Below are positions 1 through 11,115 of a DNA stretch of 64,000 nucleotides, piece by piece. Below the pieces are notes generated by a model, which searched no databases, was not told the DNA's origin, and was given only the letters and a program-made list of their open reading frames with translations. The position numbers and the translations under genes were made by a program. The DNA lies in contig JBITNC010000001.1 of the NCBI GenBank assembly GCA_050084985.1, positions 111,848,001 through 111,912,000 of the forward strand, written 5' to 3'. Source of the DNA: Nageia nagi (Eukaryota > Pinophyta). The first letter of the stretch is position 1; each line of letters opens with the position of its first letter.

Positions 1-1138
1 ATAAACTAGAAGTATTTGCAAACTTCATATAATCTTATATAATATCTCATAATAATATTTAAAATTTATATTTAAATATTATTATTCACCCATGGAAATT
101 TAATCCTTTGAATAATTTATGATAGCCATCTATCATTAAATTGGCTTGCTTATTTTACTTGGAAAACAATCCCTTCTTACCAATGAAAGGTATTGTAGTC
201 AGACCCAAGCTAATCCCTTCAAAATATTGTGAGAGATTAGCCCACCAAAGGAAATACTTATAATATTCAAACCTGAGTATTAGTTTTCACCTTAATTCAA
301 GAATAGATAACATCACGAATACCAAATTAGTGCTATGTTCTTAAACTCTAAGAGTTCAACAATGGCTTTTAAAAACTAGTACATGACAATCTATAAAATC
401 ATGATGACACAATATACATCCATTAGTAACCATTGATTAAATTAAATTCAAAATTTGTGTTATATATATTATACAAATTAGTAATATCATTAATATTGTT
501 AGTACCTTTAATAGTATAATTTGTCCCATTATATTCCAAAATCTCTCTTTAAATTTTTTCTATATCTTTGTCTACCTGCTAAATCTTTGGTGCAAAAGGA
601 TGGATTTGGGAAATATACTTAGATGCATAAAAAAAAATCTTGTACAATGTATTCGTCACCTATTGATAATTTTGGTCATGATTTTTGTCTAACAAATGCT
701 TTTTATAGTTCTAAAAATCTCTCCACAAAAAATTCTTTTAGCACTTATAACACTTATTTCTATATCATCTACTAGATGGATCAATATATGAACTTGTATG
801 TCCAAAATATCAATAATTTCTCTACTTCATGTAAGTATTTTGCTCACATATATCTCCTTTCTAGTATCCACCTATTGATAAAATAATATCATCACATGTA
901 TGCAAAATTGATATAAAAATAAGAAAACAAAAATAATTTAACTCATGTTATTCTTTCATAAAGCAGTACCATAACATGACACACATTCAAAATATTTATA
1001 ATCGACCAATTGCTTTTTTTAGATCTAGAGATAAATTCTTACATCCACAAATTGCAAGTGGAAAAATATGCTATACATAAAGTTTTGTATTGTGCAAGTA
1101 GTATTAATAATTATATTTTGAAAATGTATATTAATATA
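1..1138. other. AT-rich sequence with no recognisable gene
   Basis: I see only AT-rich, stop-filled sequence. It lies downstream (minus-strand sense) of the TNP2-like fragment and may be 3' or intronic sequence of the same decayed DNA transposon. No terminal inverted repeat was identified. Confidence 0.5.
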
Positions 1139-1517
1139 AAAAAATAATTTCTATAGACATATAATATGAGAATACCTTCAAGCAGTTGTTGTAATTATGA
1201 GATTTTAATCATGTTATTCTACCATCCGTAGTGAATGCTTTTTTTAGAGATGATCCATATTGAGTTAGTGTTCTAATGTTTTTAATAATATTATGTACCA
1301 TGTTCACTTCTTCTTTAGACATTATCCATGGTAAATGAGTAGGTTCTCTTTTCATTCTATATGATATCCATAAGGTACACTTTGTACTAGTGTTTGTTAA
1401 GTCATTTCTTATACTAATAGTATTAGATTCTATATTTGTTGTATATTGATACAAAGAAAATGCAACATCCTTTACAATAGACATAGTATCCATTAAATAT
1501 GCCACTAACAAGTGCAT
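1139..1517 (-). pseudogene. CACTA (En/Spm) TNP2-like transposase fragment
   Basis: The minus-strand reading from 1517 downward resembles the core of TNP2, the transposase of CACTA-type DNA transposons, which cuts and joins element ends in the nucleus. Visible landmarks are YLMDTMSIVKDV, which corresponds to the family's LDVMHIEKNV-type block; an R-x-DL block about 20 residues later; PWIMSKEEV, matching the family's block of a proline followed by a Ser/Thr-Lys-x-Glu-like run; and YGSSLKKAFTTDG. After an in-frame stop near 1209 comes LKSHNYNNCLKV, matching the LKSHD block that follows in TNP2. About 120 of roughly 700-1,000 residues remain. The PWI and YGS variants recall copies I associate with non-flowering plants, but that is recollection. 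No terminal CACTA repeats were found, so element boundaries are unknown. Confidence 0.6.
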
Positions 1518-1669
1518 TTAGTATGGAAGTTTATAAAAGATTAATAATCTTTTCATGCCTACAAAATATCTATAAAGTCAATCATTAATTAGTAAAGTAA
1601 TGAAATTAGAATATTATAAGTGTCTTTTTTTATAATAACTAAACATAATGATATATTTTGTTAAAATTT

Positions 1670-2038
1670 ACCTTTTAGTTAATCATATTTTCCAACAATT
1701 AAATCATCTAGTTCCTCATGCTATTGTTCTTCATTAAATCTTACCTAGCATATATCTTCACTTTGCTAGTACTTTTCCCACCAATCAATAGGAGTTGCAT
1801 AGTTGGCAGTAGGGGTGTAATCAAACTCATCATCAAACTATGATGACTTATGCCCATAAAATTCATAATTTATTGATAAATATTTTCTATTTCCAAGGTA
1901 TTCCATCTTCTTTATCACACTCAAATACATTATCATGAGATTTTGTACATACCATGGGTAAGCATGATAATCTTTTATATGAAGGCCTACAAAAAGAATT
2001 ATTTGAGACAACATTATCATCAAGTAAGAGAAAATCAA
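1670..2038 (-). pseudogene. Probable upstream part of the TNP2-like transposase
   Basis: This lies just upstream, in minus-strand sense, of the TNP2 fragment. The segment KKMEYLGNRKYLSIN (near 1890-1930) resembles the C-Y-M-G-H-R-R-F-L block of TNP2 that precedes the LDVMH block. Beyond one stop at about 1838 the same frame continues with DWWEKY and an acidic stretch (HEELDDLI), so coding character persists to about 1680. The spacing to the next block is larger than usual, so an intron or insertion is likely. The match is short; it could be an unrelated ORF. Confidence 0.35.
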
Positions 2039-2919
2039 ATATTTACAATGAGGCTAATTTATTATATAATGCATATGTAATAAATGTTTTACATAAAATA
2101 CTTACCTAAAAAAAAGGTAAGTCTTGAAAAGTTATGTATATTCTAACATAGTATGCTATATAGTGTGAATGAGCTATATTGGATATGTCTAATTATATCA
2201 ATCACACTATAAATTCCATTCCATAATTGCATCAATTATTCAATTAATGATTCAAGGTAGACATCCATATTTTCAAACTATTATTTTTCAAGAACTAGAA
2301 GAGTCAACATGAAATGTTTATTTTTTTATAGACATCCATGGAGGTAAGTTATAGTTAACTATAAAAATAGATCACAATGATTAGGTAGATGATTGTATAG
2401 AAAATGGATTGACACCGTCAATTGCTAAACTCAATCTGTCACTTTTAGATTCATACAAAAATTTAACTGGATATATATCATTTATATGTTTCATTACTCT
2501 ACTATTTGCAAGAATTTGTAGTACATCATCTACACTTCTATGTGTTGCATGCCAATCCATATACTATGCAAGTGAATTATACCAAAATATTCAAATCAAC
2601 CTAGCAATGATTGGCATATGGTGAATAATATTTTGAGAAATGGTATTCTCTTTTGTTTCTTATTAGTACCTATTTGCAATACACTTTGGACATGTATTAA
2701 AAGTTACATATGTTCCTCTATACAATATGCAATTATTAATACAAGCATATTATGAATTAAATTATACACCTAAATCCTTCAAAATTTTGTGTCTTTCTAC
2801 ATGAAATATGGAGGACATTATCATTTGGAAGAACCTTCTCTTTTTGTAACTTATAATACCACATATAATAATAAAACTGTTATGTCAAATAATATATTAA
2901 ATATTATTATCATTTATAT
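2039..2919. other. AT-rich flank of the E1 insertion, no gene seen
   Basis: A short plus-strand ORF (2409-2624) has no recognisable motif and is probably chance. This stretch was contiguous with 20,575 onward before E1 inserted. Confidence 0.5.
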
Positions 2920-2924
2920 ATTAG
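2920..2924. other. E1 target-site duplication, left copy
   Basis: ATTAG directly abuts the LTR; the identical 5-mer sits at 20570-20574 on the other side. Confidence 0.9.
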
Positions 2925-3756
2925 TGTTGCAATGAAAATTGATCTGGAATATAGAATAACATAAAATAAAAAATACTTTTCAATCTTCATTGAACCTCAA
3001 ATTATATAACATAGATAAACATGTTGTAATTGCGAAATGATATTCAATCTCAGTTCAAACTACAATTTGCCCTTAGAAGGGACTTTTACAAATGTATGTG
3101 CCAAAATAAGAGTATTAAATCTCCATTGTTTTTGGGTTGCTTGCTTCTCTTCTTGATATAGACAACCTGTAAATCCTACACACATGCAAGAGACAATAAC
3201 ATCAAAGCATCTATGTGTAACATTGTATTAAAATGAAACTAGCATAAAACAATAAAAGGAATGAGTTCATAAGATTTTGGCAGCATTACCCTACTTCAAA
3301 ATTGGGTTCAATTGGGATCCATATTGCTTTGTATTAGCTTGTATTTATAGATTTTTAGGTGAGACGTTCCAAGGCTGGAAAGGGGAAGTGAAGAGTCACC
3401 GTAAGTCGTAACTGACCTCCTGTATCCACCTCATCATGGAAGACAAAGCGTTCCAACTTCCTTTTTTGATTTTTGTTCGGTTGTTGCAGAGTCACTAGCG
3501 TTTGTATGTCGAATGCCGGCGATCGCCTCAAAATGTTGGTGTTTGATATGGAACGTTGACAACTGGTTAATTATATTAAAATGACCACCTAAAAGTCAAA
3601 TTTCATCAAAAAGGGGTCATGTGACCATTCATTTTGCATACACTCGATGAGAGCTATCCAATAATAGGGTTTCTAAACCTATTTTATGTTGTCACATCGA
3701 GTTATGATTATTCTAATGTTTACTTAGTTAAAGAGGGACATTTTTAGGTGTCTACA
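2925..3756 (-). repeat. E1 3' LTR (in element sense)
   Basis: This 832-bp direct repeat pairs with 19738-20569. In element sense it starts TGTAGACACC and ends in CA. Differences from its partner cluster at about 3480-3585, a formerly CpG-rich stretch where each copy has lost different C/G bases. Because the element is antisense to the PMD gene, this LTR also lies upstream of that gene and could supply an antisense promoter. Confidence 0.95.
3341..3350 (-). promoter_or_regulatory. TATA-box candidate in the E1 3' LTR
   Basis: CTATAAATAC on the minus strand is the counterpart of 20154-20163. From this LTR it would drive transcription out into the flanking TNP2 remnant. Confidence 0.45.
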
Positions 3757-3770
3757 TTTTGCCCCTTTTT
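3757..3770 (-). other. E1 polypurine tract
   Basis: The minus strand reads AAAAAGGGGCAAAA directly before the 3' LTR start TGTAGACACC. The position and composition fit the plus-strand primer of Tat-type elements. Confidence 0.8.
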
Positions 3771-4486
3771 GAAATTATCAACCGAAAAATGCGATTGATG
3801 ATTTCAAAAATATAGAATGGGAAACTTTGTTTCTTGGCTGTTTGTTGTTGCCTTTTTATGATGTAAGTTTTGACTCAATTTCTTAGGTGAATCAAACTTT
3901 TGATTTATCAAATTATGATAAAATGTGTTTTCTTTTTACATTTGATGTAATTTTGAAAACAAGTTTGTATATACCTTAGAAGTAACTATTTTTGGTATGA
4001 CAATGTGTTGAGCTTGTGTGACAGTTGCATGACATTTATGTTATGTCATTTTATATGTCTAAGTGCACATGTACCGTATAAGCCTTCCTTAGTATATGAG
4101 TTTTGATGGTGTTGTCCTTTGTCCAGACAACAGGGTTTCAAGATGATCTCATGTAACAAAGATACATCACATTTTATCATTATTTGATTTTCTTGACCAA
4201 TTTAAGGATATTTTTGAGAAAAACTTAATGTTTTCAGGGCTATTTCCAAACACGGTGTTTTACTCCTAGTCACCAGTGTTTAGTTTCGATCATCGATGTT
4301 CGTCTTTAAGTCACCGACATTTAGTAACAGTCATTGACATTCATATTCAGGTCACCGATCTTTGAAAAAGAAAAAAGTTTTGTCCTTTTCTCATATGTTT
4401 CTTAGCTATCCCTTTCATTATCTGCTAAGGCTGTTTACCATTGCTGATTTGTCAATTTCCAACAGTTGATTTTCATCATATTCAAC
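3771..4486. other. E1 3' region / PMD upstream region
   Basis: No ORF was seen. At about 4246-4365 there are degenerate ~20-bp units of the form GTCACCGGTGTTTAG, treated separately. For the antisense PMD gene this is the 5' flank, lying between the LTR and the start codon. Confidence 0.5.
4246..4365. repeat. Degenerate ~20-bp repeats (TCACCGRCRTTTAG type)
   Basis: About five imperfect copies share a core of GTCACC or GTCATC, then GA/GG, then a G/C, then TTT or TTC. Related units occur inside the LTRs (about 3495-3570), again at 4720-4790, and at the opposite end of E1 (19435-19590). Confidence 0.6.
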
Positions 4487-6880
4487 ATGCCTCCACGTAG
4501 ACGCCCCACCGGACGTTCTCGACCTATCCGAGAAGAGGTAGGGTTTTGTACTAACCTTCTTTTCTATTTTTTGTTTATAGTTTGTAATTTATCCATTTAA
4601 TTTAAAAATTGCAACTGTGAATGTTATTAAAAAACTATTTTGGTCATTTGTATAGGATAAACTTTGTAGATTAGACTTTTATTTGTGTTTTTTATGAAAT
4701 TTTTCCTATTTTTGCCATGGTCACCGACCTAAGCCGAGCGGCTAACAGAAATGTCGATGTTTTAAGGTCAAACATCAGCGACTGAGTGTTGAGGATTACA
4801 AATGCTGGCATTTCATTATGAAATGCTATTTTTTCTTTTTTTTTTTCTTTTTTGACTGACTTTTAACATTATATAGGTTCAAGATGTTTTTGAGCCTCGA
4901 GGCAGATATCCCTCAATTTTATAGGAGGGTAGAGATTTTCTGGATCCTATCGATCATACCTTTTTTAGGTCCATTGGTTTTGGAGTGGGCCCATACATGG
5001 GTCGCATTCATTGGGACTATCCTCTGTTAGCTGCATTATTAGACAGATGGGATGTAGTTACATGCACTTTTCATTTTTCGATAGGGGAGATGACTATTAC
5101 GGTAGAGGATATACATAGATTATATAGACTCCCCATTCATGGACAGAGGATTTTACCTGTAATTGATAGAGCAAGAGCTTTACCTACCATTTCTTATTTG
5201 TATGGAGCTGATCGAGTTGACACTATTATTTTTGAGATTATTTCAGGGGGCATCAGATATTATCAGTATTGGCTAGAGGATCAGCAGAGGATGATCTAAT
5301 TTTCATATTTGATGGGATTAGTTCAGTGCTATGCTCTCCCTGATACTGGCAGCGGGAGGTTTCCATGGTCATTGTTGCCTATCATTGCAGATATGATACA
5401 ACACGACACAGTGTACACTTGGGCACCCACTTTATTGGCCCAAATTTACAGAGAGTTGTTTTTCTATTCACTGGGGCATAGGGCCTCTTTATCAATCACC
5501 GTTACATTATAGGCATGGGCCTATGAGCATATTGTTGTGGCTCATCCTTCAGGATTACCGATGCCTAGATTTGATAGCCACTCAGATTATGTGGCCGGTA
5601 TAGTTAGATGGTGTGAGGACTATTATATTTGCCCATCAGATGGAGTCCATCGAGATGTGGGCTATTACCGTCACATGCTTAGTCACTTGATTCCCGATTA
5701 AGTGAGATTTAGACCTTATCGCTCATATCCTGTATGGAGAGAGGTCGCATCTGAGCTTACTGGCATCTGATAGCCACTTGTTCTGAGTGGTCATAGGGTA
5801 GATTTTCTAGAGTACTTTTATTTTGAGCGAGTGCGCCATCAGTTCAGTTTGATTTAGGATGTGCTTGCCCTAGCAGTGCCATACCAGAGGGAGGGTACTA
5901 TTCTAGCCAAGGGTTTACAACCACTAGTTTATGCAGAGCTCGATCCTGCTTAGGAGGAGAGACCATTAGAGGATGACATTGGAGAGGATGATGTAGGAGT
6001 GTCTGAGGCTTTCAGAGCCTAGTGGGAGGAGGGAGATGATGGTATAGAGGGTCGACATGTGCATCGATGCATCGATGTTGCCGATGAGCTGGGTGCAGCA
6101 ACAGCAAAGGGAGAGGTAGGAGAGGAGCCTACAAGAGTGGTGGCCATGGGATCTGAGGCTACTGGTGAGGAGGTCATGGTGGATGCTCCTGAGGAGGAGG
6201 CTACGGATGTTGGTGAGGATAGAGTTACCCCAGTGGGTACGCATGGAGTCGAGGAGGCTCCTACTACTCAGGTACCTAGCATTGATACTTTGCTAGGGGA
6301 CATTTATGAGCTGAGACACTAGTTAGCACAGGTTCACTCACGTATGTACAGATATAGGGCTGAGCAGGATAGGTATAAACATGAGAGAGATGAGGCCCAT
6401 TCTTCTCTATAGGGAATTCAAGCCCATCAAGTTTGATGCAACATCAGCCTCTAGCAGTGAGCCTTCAGTTATTCACCATGGTATTTATCAGCAATAAGAT
6501 TTTTATAGTAGTATAGTACAATCATGGTTGATAGGTGTTCCAACTTTTACTCTGGGGGCTCAGTATCCTATACCTCTAGATAGTTATATACCTATAGACA
6601 TCTCAACCTATCAGGTAGGTAGCAGTGTACGGGGCATGGATGGATCACCTAGCAGGACCCAAAGGTCTCAAGGTCTTTCTAGCAGGAGTGGTACACCTTG
6701 GGCATCTCCCTTAGGGGCTATTAGTTTAGTCAAGTTATGAGAGGCTTAACGTTTGGGTAGTCCTACAGGATCTGTAGGTACTACTCCTCCAGGTTAGAGC
6801 ATCAGAGATACTGATATATGCAAAGATGACCTAGCAGTCCTAGCAGACCAGGTAGTGGTTGGGGCAGTCCATGAGGATAT
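4487..6880 (+). pseudogene. Antisense plant mobile domain (PMD) gene captured in E1
   Basis: This is the only plus-strand gene in E1, antisense to gag-pol. Exon 1 (4487-4537) encodes a short basic start, MPPRRRPTGRSRPIREE. A GT...AG intron (4538-4876) follows, and exon 2 continues in phase. The block from 4985 (MGRIHWDYPLLAALLDRWDV, then TFHFSIGEMTITVEDI and RLYRLPIHGQ) is typical of the PMD or 'aminotransferase-like' domain, which occurs in host nuclear proteins (MAIN/MAIL1 group) and in transposons. One frame stays coherent from 4877 to about 6430 despite roughly ten stops, many at expected Gln codons. The reading then shifts frame to 6738 and ends with a Ser/Gly/Pro-rich tail near 6880. 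The middle is acidic (about 5960-6260), followed by a short helix-like Arg/Glu segment. Its role in the element is unknown. Confidence 0.85.
4538..4876 (+). other. Predicted intron in the antisense PMD gene
   Basis: The donor is GAAGAG|GTAGGG and the acceptor is a T-rich tract then ATATAG|GTTCAAG. Joining the exons keeps the frame (phase 0) and links the basic N-terminus to VQDVFEPRG and the PMD core. The interior is AT-rich with stops. Being antisense to the element transcript, its splice sites are not read during retrotransposition. Confidence 0.6.
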
Positions 6881-7327
6881 TCTTTTCGTGGTGTTATCTT
6901 TCTATATGCTTATTGTACCCATGTAGTTTTATTTGATGATGATGTTTTGATGACTTTCATATTATATATGGATGAGTATGATGTGATGTTAGGTAGCTCA
7001 TAATCATCTTTTAATTACTTGATGATGAACAAATGTTAATGATAGATGTAATCTCAAAATGTATGATGTATGATTTTGACTGTGGAATGTATGATGTATA
7101 ATTTTGAGGCTATCTTTTTATAATTTATGATGATAAAATATATATCAACAAATTAATTTGATGATGTTATCGATCCTCAAAAGTAGTTTAATAATAAGTA
7201 CAAATGAACAAATGAATCTAAGATAAGTTATTTAAGGACATAATTTTATTATATTTTTGCAGAATCAGATACATCATTTTCCACACTTGGCAATTTTACA
7301 ATAGACATAACGACATGAAAAACTAAT
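6881..7327. other. AT-rich sequence after the PMD gene
   Basis: Simple sequence rich in GATGATG and ATGATGTAT motifs (about 6930-7140); no ORF seen. Confidence 0.5.
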
Positions 7328-7725
7328 GACTTATGGGTACATATGAACATTAACTTTATCTTGGTCAGGGGAACAATTAATAATCATTCTTATCCTTTCC
7401 AAAGAAAAGCAATTTTAATAATGTTCAAAGGTAACAGATAATAGTAAAATGGATTGACATGACACACTAGTGACTTATGGATGCATATGAACATTAACTT
7501 TATCTTGGTCAGGGGAACAATAAATAATCATTCTTATCCTTTCCAAAGAAAAGAAATTTTAATAATGTTCAAAGTTAATGGATAATAGTAAAATGGATTG
7601 ACATGACACACTAGTGACTTATGGATGCATATGAACATTAACTTTATCTCGGTCAGGGAACAATAAATAATCATTCTTATCCTTTCCAAAGAAAAGCAAT
7701 TTTAATAATGTTCAAAGGTAATGGA
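7328..7725. repeat. 144-bp tandem repeat, about 2.8 copies
   Basis: Copies begin at 7328, 7472 and 7616 with GACTTATGG followed by a stretch containing GAACATTAACTTTATCT. The spacing is exactly 144 bp each time and the copies are nearly identical. The array lies in the 3' untranslated part of E1. Confidence 0.9.
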
Positions 7726-8590
7726 TATTCTTGAACGACACAAATGGTTCTAAACACAAACAACATGCAACTTATGACAAAAGATTAGGTGATTTTAGCT
7801 TAACGACCAAGTTATTATAACATCTACCTTATCTTTCTTTATTTCCAAATCTAATAACCTAAGATGATATCAAACAATATTGTTATATGTTGATAAGAGA
7901 ATCTAAAAACTTCAGTGTGTGCAGTGAGATTCATTTCCCTTCTTAGATCATTTGAGATGAAAATATCCTAGAGACATTAATAAGCTAGTATATCCATATG
8001 AAACGTATAGAGGTCCATAGGAAAGAAGGTCGCTAACCAAAATGGACATATTGCCACTCGTAAGGTATGCCGCATTACCAGACAGGTGTCCATAGCCCCG
8101 ATGAGGATTAACCCCTCGATCTCGATATAACCCAAGAATCTTTGTAGCACTTTTTCTCTTTTTTTTGTCATCTCTTTTCTCTTTCTTCTCTCTCTTTTTT
8201 TTTTTTTTACTATCAAATGATTCTTGGGTTCGAGATGAAGCAAATAATAGGATAGACACATAACTTTCACTCTTAATGTCTCTTAGAATGATTTCATTCA
8301 AATTCTCTTCGAAATTTTTAATGTTATAAGTGTTTGGAGTTTATGGATTTTCCCTCAAACACAAACTTTATGTTTTTCTATCATCTATGGTATATCATTT
8401 CTTTATGAAAGTAAAGAAAAAGTGAATGTGGTGATAACAAGGAGATTATTCTAAAATGACCTTTTCACACATTACACATTTATGAGATAACCACTTTTAC
8501 AATGACATACAACATATACTCACATCATACAAGGGCAGGGCACCCTATTGCCAAGTAACCTCTAGATGTTTCCATCTAGGTAAATTTTAT
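7726..8590. other. Non-coding part of E1 with a strong purine/pyrimidine tract
   Basis: There are no recognisable protein motifs. A pyrimidine-rich run (8152-8210; polypurine on the element strand) produces lysine-rich minus-strand ORFs that I regard as low-complexity artefacts. Confidence 0.45.
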
Positions 8591-8755
8591 AATTTTATAA
8601 TTTTTATGTATTTTATATTTTTCAAATTTTTAGGATTTTATAATTTTTATATTTTTTAGGGTTTTATAGTTTTTCTATTTTTTAAGTTTTATAGTTTTTC
8701 TATTTTTTAGGGTTTTATAGTTTTTCTATTTTTTAGGGTTTTATAGTTTTTCTTG
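8591..8755. repeat. ~26-bp minisatellite (TTTTTAGGGTTTTATAG)
   Basis: Imperfect copies of TTTTTAGGGTTTTATAG followed by TTTTTCTA repeat about every 26 bp, degrading to the left. Located just downstream (element sense) of the extra ORF. Confidence 0.75.
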
Positions 8756-8780
8756 GGAATCTATTCAGGATGCGTTCAAA

Positions 8781-9944
8781 TCAAGTTTGAACTGCCTCAG
8801 GATTAAATGAGCAATGTATTGAACTAAACAAAAAACTAAAATCTAATATCACTTGATTATGACCAATTTCAAGAATACAATAATCTAAGTATTTGGAAGT
8901 CACTGTTTGGGTGATTAAAATGATTCGTTCTTGATATCTTAAAGTCAGGTTGTAAGTACAATCAATTATGATTTTAGGCTTTTCTGTGGGCCACAAGAGA
9001 TAGAAATATATCATTAGATCGTATTATGATTTAGGAGAACACCATAGTTCAAATGCATTGATACAAATAATAGCTTGATATCCATTGACTTTGACATCCC
9101 AACCGTAAGATTCGCATGTATCATAGAATGTCAAGGCCAATTTTTGCTGAATTTCAATAGGCATGGAAAAGATGTTTGAATATAAAGAAGTAGGAACATT
9201 ACGAATGACTTTCATAAATAGATCTTTGTCATACCTACTTTCAAACCCAGGAAGATAATTTCCATTATTCTGTACTTTATGTCCTTTTGATAGTTTTTCA
9301 ATAATCTCATTTCTAACTCTTATTTGATTTATCGTTATAAGTTCATCAATATGACAAGCTTGCTTTTTCTCTAATTTTCATTGCCATATTGTATGTCGCA
9401 TTTGCATGCGAGAAAATCTATGAATTTGCCTATAATATTGTTGTGATGTTCTAGGAGGAAAAGCCACAAAAGCATTTGAAAAGTCATAACTCACCCTTTT
9501 ATGAGGTAAATAAGGTAAAAGTTCATCCATCCATTCTAGGTTTTTAGTTAATTGTTCAACGTAGTTCATCCTAGCTAAAAGGAGTGAAGGCTTTGTTAAT
9601 TGACACCTTATGTTGATACTCGGCCTTTCATAAGGCCATTATAGACAAAAGGCCATTATTTCTTGTGATATTCATTCCATATGTGTGAAATAAATTTGTG
9701 GGCCTAAATTAATACAGGCTTCATATCCAAAGAAAGTGACTTCCCAACCGGTATTCCTACCATAATACATATTATATGTTCTTTCATATTGCTCATCAAT
9801 AGTCAACCATAAATAATTCAAGAGATCCATATCAAAGTTATGTTTCAAATATGTTAATGCGAAGTCACTTGAATATCTAGGCTGTGGAAATCGTACTTGT
9901 GGTTGCATGAAGTTACCTTCACCAGATTCCTTTGCCAGATTCAT
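8781..9944 (-). pseudogene. Extra sense ORF of E1 downstream of integrase, unknown function
   Basis: One minus-strand frame runs 388 codons from ATG at 9944 to TGA at 8781, with four internal stops (near 9672, 9639, 9378 and 9024) and no frameshift, starting 121 bp after the end of pol. I do not recognise the product. It appears to contain two related units: an upstream one with Y-x-x-Y then GWEVTFFGYEACIN and a downstream one with YDTCESYGWDVKVNGYQAII, sharing the pattern G-W-[DE]-V-x4-G-Y-[EQ]-A. Between them is a charged segment (about 9220-9380). There is no obvious signal peptide or membrane span. The position matches the extra ORF or env-like slot of other Ty3/gypsy elements, but no env features are visible. 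Confidence 0.7.
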
Positions 9945-10065
9945 CTTTCTGTTTTAATCATTAACACTTGACAAATATTAATGTTTTTATTTATTTATTG
10001 TTTTAATAATAAAATAAAACAAAGGAAAACTAATATACATTTTTCCCTTTTTATGTATAGAAGGG
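9945..10065. other. Spacer between E1 pol and the extra ORF
   Basis: AT-rich; no splice acceptor could be assigned with confidence. Confidence 0.4.
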
Positions 10066-11115
10066 TCAGAGATGCATGATATTTATAGGTTTATGCTCTT
10101 CATTTCCTTCTAAATCTGATAAATGATAAGTTCCCTTACCAAATTTTTTCTTAATGATGTATGATCCTAACCAATTTGGAGCAAACTTGTCTCTAAGCTA
10201 TTGTTCTAGTTGTGAAGTTTGTTGATTTTCTTTTAAGACCAAATCACCTATTTTGAATTCACAAATTAAAAAGCCCTTTTATCAAAAGCTCATTTTATCC
10301 TCCTCTGATAAACATGCATGTGCTCTAAAGCATTAATATGTTTTTCATCTAAAAGCAATAACTGATCTAAGCAAGTTTGTCTTGCTTCCTCGTCAGTATT
10401 TTGCTCACTTAGATTTACTCTAAGGGATGGTATCTCAAGCTCTATGGGTAGGATGGCTTCTATTCCATAAACTAAAGAGAATGGCATTGCCCCAATGGGA
10501 GTGCGTACACTAGTATGATAAGCCCATAAGGCTTTTGGTATTTGCATATGCCAATCTTTATGAGAATCATTTACTATTTTTGCTAAGATGTTCTGAATAG
10601 TTTTGTTAGTAGCTTCTGCTTGTCCATTACCTTATGGATAATAAGGAGTGGAAAAACTTTGTTTAATTTTATACTTGTCACATGTACATTTTACATCCTT
10701 ATTTTTAAAATTCTTTCCACTATCCATAATTAATTGGTTCGGTATATCGAATCTACATATAATATAATTTTCTATAAATTCAGCGATTCATGCACCCGTA
10801 GTGGAAGTCATGGGAATAGCCTCTACCCATTTAGTAAAATATTCAGTTGCTATAATAATGAACTTGTGTCCACCAGAGGATGTAGGTGTAATTTGTCCTA
10901 TTAAATCTAAGGCCCATTTAGAGAATGGCCAAAGTGATTGTATAGGATGTAGCTCTTGAGATGGTTGTGAAAATAAATGAGAGTATTGTTGACATTTAAA
11001 GCACTTTTTAACATATTCACAACAATCCTTTTCCATAGTAGGCCAATAATACCCCATCTGTATTAATCACTTTACAATTGTAATGTCATTAAAATGTCCT
11101 CCACATACTCCATCA
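10066..11115 (-). pseudogene. E1 integrase
   Basis: Retroviral-type integrase inserts the cDNA into the genome. The zinc-binding HHCC domain reads from GGHFND (about 11,105) to CFKCQQ (about 10,990). In the DDE core the first Asp is in KWALDLIG, the second in IMDSGKNF (about 10,725) and the Glu in GQAEATNK (about 10,620), so all catalytic residues remain. A C-terminal segment follows with KFAPNWLGSYIIKKKFGKG and the stop at 10066-10068. No chromodomain is present, as expected for Tat. In-frame stops occur near 11,060 and 10,630, and the frame changes near 10,280, so it is inactive. Confidence 0.9.

Noticed and set aside
2409-2624. Plus-strand 71-residue ORF
   Set aside because: No motif, AT-rich, opposite to the strand of the neighbouring transposase traces; likely chance.
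7948-8301. Lysine-rich minus-strand ORFs of about 100 residues
   Set aside because: Driven by a polypurine run. Two frames are open at once and neither continues into the E1 extra ORF or matches a family.
8591-8755. TTTTAGGG motifs as an interstitial telomere repeat
   Set aside because: The plant telomere unit TTTAGGG appears only once per ~26-bp minisatellite unit, not in tandem.
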